Positions 34,649-40,167 of a DNA stretch of 40,167 bases are shown here, in pieces. The translations under genes and the position numbers were made by a program. The DNA is from Klebsiella pneumoniae (GTDB lineage Bacteria > Myxococcota_A > UBA9042). The DNA is taken from contig CAMDBH010000031.1 in assembly GCA_945889325.1 (NCBI GenBank), forward strand, positions 1-40,167, in the 5' to 3' direction. Positions within the stretch are counted from its first letter, which is position 1, and the number at the start of each line of letters is the position of its first letter. Below the pieces are notes generated by a model that worked only from the letters and a program-made list of their open reading frames with translations, did not search any database and was not told the origin of the DNA.

Positions 34649-36409
34649 ATGAGGCGGTTTTTGTTGGTTTTGTGCGTCGGATTTGGCGTGGTCCTGCCGA
34701 CTTTCGCGTTGGCCATTATCGCACGCGATTACTCGGTGCCGGAGATGCGTGCCAAAATGGACGCAATGGAGATGACGTACTGCCTAGACGACTTGCGCCA
34801 ACATAAATTCGACTGCCTCCATGAATTTATAGGCAAACATCGGCGCGCGCGCGAAAAGGGCCAAGCTCTTTTACAATGGATCTTAGAAGAAAAGTTGTCG
34901 GATGCCGTGAAGGCCTTTGTCGAGCGCGGAGGCCCTGTCAATGTCCGCGATTCCCTTGGGCAAACACCGCTGCACGTCGCCGCTGAACTCGGCGACGAAG
35001 TCCTGGTGGAGTTGTTGATTCGGAAAAAAGCCAAGATAAACGCCGTAGATAACGACGGAAATTCAGCACTTTTGCGTGCAGCGGACTTTTTGGAAGCGCC
35101 GATCGTGGCTGTCTTACTGCGGGCTGGGGCAGATCCAAATCTGGCGAATCGCGACAAGCAAACTCCGTTGCACATTGCCGTGCGTCGACGTGGACTTCAG
35201 ACCGTCACAGCGCTGCTGGCGTCGAAAAAAATTGCCATCAATCCACGGGACAAATTGGGCATTACGCCGCTGATGCTGGCGGTGCAAATGTCGCGCTGGC
35301 CCCTGGCGATTGAACTACGCGATGCCAAAGGCAATATGCGCGATCCCAAGGTTGTAGCTGGCGATGATGCGACGTCGCGGGTTCAACCTACAGCGATTAT
35401 TGAACTTTTGTTGGCAAGGGGGGCCAATCCCGAAACAGCGGCCAGGGGTGACAGCGCTTGGAATTGGGCAAAGTGGATGAATTTACCGCAAATTTCCAAT
35501 ATCTTGGATCCGACGGCGCATGTGCCGGACGTCAGCGACGCTTGGCTGCCGGTGCAGTTGGTCGCCGAAGGCAAAGTGACTTGCGCGCTAATGTCTGATT
35601 CTACTGTGGTTTGTTGGGGGCTTGAAATGGAAGCACCGTCCCCTCTGCCTGGTCTGGTCGGCGCGTCCAGTATCAGCCTCGGCCGCGATGCGCTGTGCGC
35701 GCGGCGCGAATCCGACGTCAAGTGTTTTGGCGGCCATGCTGCGACATCTCGCACTTTGGTGAAATCGTTGAAACAGATTGCAATTGGTGCCAACCAAGCA
35801 TTCATCGGGCTGTTGGCCAACGGCGACCTTTTTGGCAGCCAAACCCAGCCAAGTTCGGCCGCGAAATCGATTCAGGCAAATGGCGACCTAGCTTGCGCAC
35901 TTATCGACGGCGGCCGCGTGCAATGCTGGTCACAGGGCAAAGTGTTTCTGCGCACGCCCCGTCCGGTCATCTCTGTCGATCGCGCTGAATCGATTGCCGT
36001 TTCCGGCGATCGCGGCTGCGCCGTGCTGTTCGACGGCAGCCTTAGCTGCTGGCCGCTGTCGACGCAGCAAACTGGCGATCTACCTTTGGAATTAACCGCA
36101 ACCGCGATCACGTCGATCGGCGGCGTCGATCAAATCGCGCTGGGCTACGACCGCGCGTGCGCACGCAAGGCCGACGGCACCGTCGCTTGTTGGGGCCGCA
36201 ACACGTTGAGCCAAGGCGACCGCAGTGAATCACCGCAAATCGTGCCCAATCTCAAGGCAATCGACATCGCGGTCGGCGACGAACACGCCTGCGCGTTGAC
36301 GCGCGAACATGTGATTGTGTGCTGGGGCAAAGCGGATCGCCTCGGCCGCGGCGCGGATGCGCGCCAAGCGAATTCATGGTTCACCGTGCCGCAAGTCGTG
36401 TCTTTTTGA
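34649..36409 (+). CDS. Exported ankyrin-repeat and RCC1-repeat fusion protein
   Basis: 586 residues from the ATG at 34649, with GGAGGTGA upstream. A signal peptide of about 25 residues is followed by a short Cys-containing segment. Residues about 95-280 contain four to five ankyrin repeats (GQTPLHVAAELGDEVLVELL, KQTPLHIAVRRRG, GITPLMLAVQ). Residues about 300-580 hold about six RCC1-like blades of the form CALxxxGxVxCWG, each usually with two Cys, implying disulfides. The two repeat classes together suggest an extracytoplasmic protein-binding scaffold. Function unknown. Confidence 0.88.
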   Translation: MRRFLLVLCVGFGVVLPTFALAIIARDYSVPEMRAKMDAMEMTYCLDDLRQHKFDCLHEFIGKHRRAREKGQALLQWILEEKLSDAVKAFVERGGPVNVRDSLGQTPLHVAAELGDEVLVELLIRKKAKINAVDNDGNSALLRAADFLEAPIVAVLLRAGADPNLANRDKQTPLHIAVRRRGLQTVTALLASKKIAINPRDKLGITPLMLAVQMSRWPLAIELRDAKGNMRDPKVVAGDDATSRVQPTAIIELLLARGANPETAARGDSAWNWAKWMNLPQISNILDPTAHVPDVSDAWLPVQLVAEGKVTCALMSDSTVVCWGLEMEAPSPLPGLVGASSISLGRDALCARRESDVKCFGGHAATSRTLVKSLKQIAIGANQAFIGLLANGDLFGSQTQPSSAAKSIQANGDLACALIDGGRVQCWSQGKVFLRTPRPVISVDRAESIAVSGDRGCAVLFDGSLSCWPLSTQQTGDLPLELTATAITSIGGVDQIALGYDRACARKADGTVACWGRNTLSQGDRSESPQIVPNLKAIDIAVGDEHACALTREHVIVCWGKADRLGRGADARQANSWFTVPQVVSF

Positions 36410-36423
36410 AGTCGCGACCCGCC

Positions 36424-37005
36424 CTACTCCGCAATTTCAAACAGCTTTGGCAAATCCAACACCAGCCCCGGAAACGTCGAAGGCGCAAACGGCCCGTCCT
36501 CAATGCCGAGCGAATGCGTCACCAGCCACGCCGCGCCGATGTCGGGCTGCTCGGTGCGCAAAAAGCGTTGCAGCGTGCGATCTTGTGGGTCGATCAGCCA
36601 GTATTCCGCCACGCCAATCGATAGATAATACGCCATTTTTGTCACGCGATCGCGGCCTTCGGAACCCGGCGACACGATTTCAACGGCCAAATCCGGCCCG
36701 CCATCGGTGCGGCCTTTGGGCTGGGAACCGCGTCCCGGTTTGTAATATTGCACGTCCGGCATGACACCGCGTTTGGCTGTGATTTGAACCTTATAGCCGC
36801 TCGCCAGCACTTTGCCGCCATGTTGCGCGCACCAGTTGTACAACGCGGCGCCTAGGGCTATCACGATGGATTCATGAATCTCTGTCGGCACTTCCCCCTC
36901 CAATAGTTCACCGTCAATCAATTCACGCCGATCATCGTCCGGTAGACCGACATAATCGTCCCAAGTTACGGCGTGAAGTTGCGGTTGCATCAGAGCGCTG
37001 CCCAT
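36424..37005 (-). CDS. Uma2-family nuclease-fold protein (DUF820)
   Basis: 193 residues from the ATG at 37005, with GGAGGG upstream; a further 33-codon extension is unsupported. It has the PD-(D/E)xK-like core: ELIDGELLEG, MPDVQYYKPG, DLAVEIVSPGSEGRD (Asp and Glu), KMAYYLSIGVAEYWLIDP. This matches Uma2/DUF820 proteins, which are common in cyanobacteria and some deltaproteobacteria and are often spread by transfer. Biological role unknown. It lies 86 nt after the envC-like gene on the same strand. Confidence 0.9.
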   Translation of the reverse strand: MGSALMQPQLHAVTWDDYVGLPDDDRRELIDGELLEGEVPTEIHESIVIALGAALYNWCAQHGGKVLASGYKVQITAKRGVMPDVQYYKPGRGSQPKGRTDGGPDLAVEIVSPGSEGRDRVTKMAYYLSIGVAEYWLIDPQDRTLQRFLRTEQPDIGAAWLVTHSLGIEDGPFAPSTFPGLVLDLPKLFEIAE

Positions 37006-37091
37006 CTTTCCCTCCGCCTTCAAAATGCGCCGCTGGTGACGCGCTGTCAAGCTGAATTTTTGCAATGTTCTTGACGCGCTGTGGCGGGTGA

Positions 37092-38210
37092 CTAATGAAA
37101 CCAATCCCCCGGATCGACGGGCTGGCCGTTGTGGCGAATCTCAAAATACAAAAACTTGCCTTTAATGGAGCCGCTTTGCCCGACATCGCCCAAGCGCTGG
37201 CGCGCTTTGACGACATCGCCGACGGCCACTTTGATGCCTTCCAAATGCGCGTAAATCGTATGCCAGCCGCGGCCATGATCGACGATCACCGTGTCTCCAT
37301 AGCCAGTTAGCCAACCGACATGCGCCACGCGGCCCCAAAACACCGCACGCACCGGCACATTTTGCCCGCTCGGCCGGTAATCCAAACCGCGGTGCATGGT
37401 AATGGTGCCAAAACGCGGGTGTTTTACCTCGCCAAAGCCAACATCTACGCGACCCGGCACCGGCGGCAGCAGTTTGCCTTGCAGCAGCGCGAACGTGTAT
37501 TTCCGCTCCTCCCATTCCTGCAACAGCGCGATTTGCGAAGTCAATTGCTTGCTCGCCGCATCCATATCGCGTGAAATGCGCTCTTGGTACTTGCGATCGT
37601 CTTCAATTTGACTCACAAGGGCCAACTTGTCGCGGCGTTCTTGCTCACCTTTGTCTTTCTGTTCATGCAGTTGCAAATCGAGATCGTTGAGCTGCTGCAA
37701 CGCCGTATCGCGCTGTTTGGTCAGGACTTCCAAGCCGGTCAGGCGTTTGCGGTAATCGACAAGGCGCTGGCGGTCACCTGCAAGTAGGCGACGCAACAAG
37801 CGATCTTTGACGACTGACTCTTCAAAATCCTTGGTCGACAGGGCAAAACGCAGCGTCGGCAAATGCGCCACGCGGATCATCGCGCGCAGGCGCGCCTGCA
37901 CGGACAGGCGCATCTGTTGCAACTGCGCTTGCGCTTTGGCGCGGGCGTCTTCGGCTTGCGCCATAACGTCTGTCGCTTTGGCGCGTTCGACCGACAGCCT
38001 CACGATTTTGGCCTCGACATCGACGCCATCGCGATCCAAGTGTTCCAGCGACTTGAGCAGGCCCAATTCCGTATCCAGCGCCTTGGCATAGCGCGCGGCC
38101 AGTTCTTTTTTGGCGGCTTCGTCCAGCTTGACTGGACCGGCTGGACTTTGGGCGAACGCACCGGCAGGCAGCAACAGGAGCAGGGCGACGATCCGTGTAA
38201 GCCATTGCAT
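37092..38210 (-). CDS. envC: EnvC-like LytM protein, murein hydrolase activator
   Basis: 372 residues. A signal peptide at 1-20 ends AGAFA. Residues about 25-245 form a long coiled coil (Gln/Lys/Glu-rich, LRAMIRVAHLPTLRFAL), as in EnvC. Residues about 265-372 form a LytM/M23 domain with HRGLDYRP (His and Asp ligands) and TIYAHLEG (His). However, the HLHFE motif reads KFLYFE, so one zinc ligand is lost, as expected of a non-catalytic amidase activator. It begins three bases after the ftsX stop, in the order ftsE-ftsX-envC. It likely senses FtsEX and triggers septal peptidoglycan cleavage. Confidence 0.93.
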   Translation of the reverse strand: MQWLTRIVALLLLLPAGAFAQSPAGPVKLDEAAKKELAARYAKALDTELGLLKSLEHLDRDGVDVEAKIVRLSVERAKATDVMAQAEDARAKAQAQLQQMRLSVQARLRAMIRVAHLPTLRFALSTKDFEESVVKDRLLRRLLAGDRQRLVDYRKRLTGLEVLTKQRDTALQQLNDLDLQLHEQKDKGEQERRDKLALVSQIEDDRKYQERISRDMDAASKQLTSQIALLQEWEERKYTFALLQGKLLPPVPGRVDVGFGEVKHPRFGTITMHRGLDYRPSGQNVPVRAVFWGRVAHVGWLTGYGDTVIVDHGRGWHTIYAHLEGIKVAVGDVVKARQRLGDVGQSGSIKGKFLYFEIRHNGQPVDPGDWFH

Positions 38211-38213
38211 CGC

Positions 38214-39116
38214 CTACACCTTCAGATAACGGCCGACGCTCATGGCGCTCGCCGCCAGACCAACCGACGGGCCACCGATCAAAAGCCACACCACCATGCC
38301 GGGCGGTAACAGAGACCACGACACGTTGAGCATGTAAACATCGCGCACAAGTGCCCGTAATTCGAAATGAAGCAAACCGAGCAAGCCCATCGCGACGGCG
38401 GCACCGACCAGACCTTGCAGCGCACCTTCGACCAAGAACGGCAACCGGACAAAACCGGGGGTAGCGCCGACAAGGGAAAGGATTTCAATCTCATCGCGGC
38501 GGGAAAACACGCCCAAGCGGATGGTGGAGAAGACAAAAAACATGGCGCTGGCCAAAAGCACCAAACTCAACACGATGCCGATGGTGCGGGCGATTTCCAC
38601 GATGGCAAATAGCAGGCGTAGCTTTTCTGCTCCAAATTCAACATCTTCAACGGAATGCACGCCCTTGAGTTCTTTGGCCCACTTGACCAAATCGTTGACG
38701 TCGCCGCGCGAGGCCAGTTCGGCGTCGATTTCGACTTCCAAAACCGGTTGGCCGGGAATGGCGGATTCATCAAGGCCTTGAAGGAGTTCGGCGTCAAGCA
38801 GGCTTTTGTTGCGCTGGCGATCTTGTTCGCGCGTCAGACTTTTGACGGCTTTGACGCCGGCACGTCCGCGGATCTTTTGCTCAATCGCCGCAAGATCGGC
38901 CGGTGTCGCTGCATCTTGAATGTAAACGGACAACGTGAGCGACTGGCCCAAGTCGTGCAAGACCCTAGAACCGTTGAACAACACCATGGCGAACAGGCCG
39001 ACCAGCGTCAGCGCCAGCGCAATCGTCATCGCCGACACCGCAGTCAACCACGGCGAAGTGCGGATTAATAATAACGATTGTCGCAATACGTAACCGAGGC
39101 GGGGACCGCGTTTCAT
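38214..39116 (-). CDS. ftsX: Cell division ABC transporter permease FtsX
   Basis: 300 residues; the ATG overlaps the ftsE stop by four bases. A cytoplasmic N-terminus (about 20 residues), then TM1 near 25-47, a periplasmic loop of about 120 residues (with the FtsX ECD sequence VYIQDAATPADLAAI) and three more TM helices near 175-195, 223-245 and 270-290. RRDEIEILSLVGATPGFVR is the coupling-helix signature. It transmits FtsE ATPase cycles to the periplasmic EnvC-like partner. Length is normal (E. coli 352, others about 300). Confidence 0.95.
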   Translation of the reverse strand: MKRGPRLGYVLRQSLLLIRTSPWLTAVSAMTIALALTLVGLFAMVLFNGSRVLHDLGQSLTLSVYIQDAATPADLAAIEQKIRGRAGVKAVKSLTREQDRQRNKSLLDAELLQGLDESAIPGQPVLEVEIDAELASRGDVNDLVKWAKELKGVHSVEDVEFGAEKLRLLFAIVEIARTIGIVLSLVLLASAMFFVFSTIRLGVFSRRDEIEILSLVGATPGFVRLPFLVEGALQGLVGAAVAMGLLGLLHFELRALVRDVYMLNVSWSLLPPGMVVWLLIGGPSVGLAASAMSVGRYLKV

Positions 39117-39967
39117 GCTTGGTCCTCCTCAGCATACGACGTCTCGTCGCTGGGTGTAGCGTCAAAACTGGGCGACGAGGAAAGAGGAGATGTGGCAATG
39201 GGCGATGAAATAAATGGTGAAATAGCTGGTGACGCGGCCGTTGGGTTGGCACCGCCGACAGAAAGTGCCGTCGACGAACGCTCCATCGGCGGCGGCCGGT
39301 TGGAGCGCGGGCGGTCTTCAGCCAGCGTGCCGCGGGTCAAAACCAAGGTGCGTAGGCCGTAACGTTCGATGAGGTGGGCGTCGTGGGTGGCCACGATGAC
39401 GGTCGTGCCGCGGCGGTTGACGTCCATCAGCAAATTCATAATATCTTGGCCGAGTTCAGGGTCAAGATTGCCCGTAGGCTCATCGGCCAGCAAAATCGCA
39501 GGTTCATTGACCAGCGCGCGCGCAATCGCCACGCGCTGCTGTTCGCCGCCCGATAAATCGCCCGGAAAAGCATGGGCGCGGTGAACAAGCCGAAGTCCTT
39601 CAAGCAGTTGTGTTACGCGACGTTCGATCTCCTTGCGTTTGATGCCCATGATCTCTAGCGCAATGGCGATGTTGTCGAACACGCTGCGTCTAGGAATTAA
39701 ACGGAAATCTTGAAAAACCACCCCGATATTGCGGCGCAAATACGGCACGCTGGCATCGCGCAGCACGTGAATGTTCTTGCCGCCGATCAAAATTTGGCCG
39801 TCGGTCGCGCGCTCCATCACCAGCAACAAGCGCAACAACGTCGACTTGCCGGCGCCAGAAGGTCCTGTAAGAAAAACGAATTCGCCTTCACGCACCCGCA
39901 AGGTCACGTCGATCAGCGCCTCGCTGCCGTTGGGATACCGTTTGTGCACATGGTAGAGCTGAATCAT
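39113..39967 (-). CDS. ftsE: Cell division ATP-binding protein FtsE with C-terminal extension
   Basis: 284 residues from the ATG at 39967; a start upstream would add 27 unrelated residues and no ribosome binding site is clear. Walker A GPSGAGKST (35-43), Q-loop VVFQDFR, signature LSGGEQQRVAIAR, Walker B ILLADEPTGNLDP and the H-loop ATHDAHLI are all present. About 60 residues beyond residue 222 are Ser/Pro/Ala-rich and end in Asp/Glu, absent from E. coli FtsE (222 residues). It drives FtsX at the divisome. Sequence upstream (39968-40167) shows no promoter or gene I can support. Confidence 0.95.
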   Translation of the reverse strand: MIQLYHVHKRYPNGSEALIDVTLRVREGEFVFLTGPSGAGKSTLLRLLLVMERATDGQILIGGKNIHVLRDASVPYLRRNIGVVFQDFRLIPRRSVFDNIAIALEIMGIKRKEIERRVTQLLEGLRLVHRAHAFPGDLSGGEQQRVAIARALVNEPAILLADEPTGNLDPELGQDIMNLLMDVNRRGTTVIVATHDAHLIERYGLRTLVLTRGTLAEDRPRSNRPPPMERSSTALSVGGANPTAASPAISPFISSPIATSPLSSSPSFDATPSDETSYAEEDQA

Positions 39968-40167
39968 CGCGGCGCAGTGTAACATAGGGCGATCGCGCGG
40001 CCAAGCGCCTCTGTGATCAGGCAGGGCGATCGCAAGAACGGTAACCATCTGACACTTTGAGAGATATTCTCAACTTTATCAGCCCTGGTTACCGCCAACC
40101 GGTGATCTGCGGACATTGGGGCGCACGGTTTGGAACACAATCGCTGAATTATTAAAAGTATTTTCTG

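Noticed and set aside
39968-40167. GGTAACC/GGTTACC pair and GAGATATTCTC as an operator at the right edge
   Set aside because: Short near-palindromes with no spacing rule or gene nearby within the window; too weak to call.

Overview
The window looks like chromosomal DNA of a moderately GC-rich Gram-negative bacterium of the Myxococcota / former Deltaproteobacteria type, possibly Bradymonadia-like. This is inference from gene content: several lipoproteins with Asp/Ala/Pro-rich linkers and cysteine-rich repeats, a eukaryote-like Ser/Thr kinase with an N-terminal zinc-ribbon-like segment, a sigma-54 type regulator, TPR proteins, and an ftsE-ftsX-envC cluster. I see no rRNA, tRNA, CRISPR array, phage or intact transposase. 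Coding density is high, with many 1-14 nt overlaps and several GTG or TTG starts backed by ribosome binding sites.

Layout. 1-2036 (-): two tandem cysteine-rich lipoproteins, the second running off the left edge. 2131-2183: a near-perfect 26-bp hairpin resembling a REP/RAYT-type element. 2305-4617 (+): one long lipoprotein frame split by an in-frame TGA. 4657-7401 (-): Ser/Thr kinase and TPR partner. 7546-7983 (-): glyoxalase I. 8053-13384 (+): a tightly packed signalling island of four genes: a small HDLGK-motif protein, a sigma-54-type response regulator, an exported TPR histidine kinase, and a single receiver protein. Immediately downstream lies a strong candidate sigma-54 (-24/-12) promoter at 13486-13501 with repeat elements upstream of it. 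It faces a gene for an exported protein with 14 four-cysteine repeats (13541-15112). I regard this island plus its probable target as the most interesting system here. 15182-18130 (+): two DUF4185-like beta-propeller lipoproteins flanking an exported barrel-like protein, in overlapping frames.

18152-20784 (-): cytidine deaminase, purine nucleoside phosphorylase and a glycosyltransferase. 20898-22874 (+): asparagine synthase. 22886-24712 (-): membrane-anchored HExxH peptidase with a DUF1080-like C-terminal domain. 24921-28121 (-): an exported endonuclease/exonuclease/phosphatase-fold lipoprotein, a family-4-like uracil-DNA glycosylase with altered active-site motifs, and two YbjN-like proteins, probably one operon. 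28225-30201 (+): a large alpha/beta-hydrolase-like lipoprotein. 30302-32881 (+): an envelope-stress style module of a Spy/CpxP-like small protein, an OmpR-family regulator and a histidine kinase, with a strong stem-loop before the regulator. 32923-33786 (+): dapF. 33796-34494 (-): Fax/metaxin-like glutathione S-transferase. 34649-36409 (+): exported ankyrin-RCC1 fusion. 36424-37005 (-): Uma2-family nuclease. 37092-39967 (-): ftsE, ftsX and an EnvC-like protein whose LytM domain has lost a zinc ligand. 39968-40167 holds no gene I can support.

Themes: envelope and secreted disulfide-rich proteins, phosphorelay control, and cell-division peptidoglycan remodelling. Starts were chosen by ribosome binding site, overlap and domain boundaries; all functional calls come from reading motifs by eye, with no database search.
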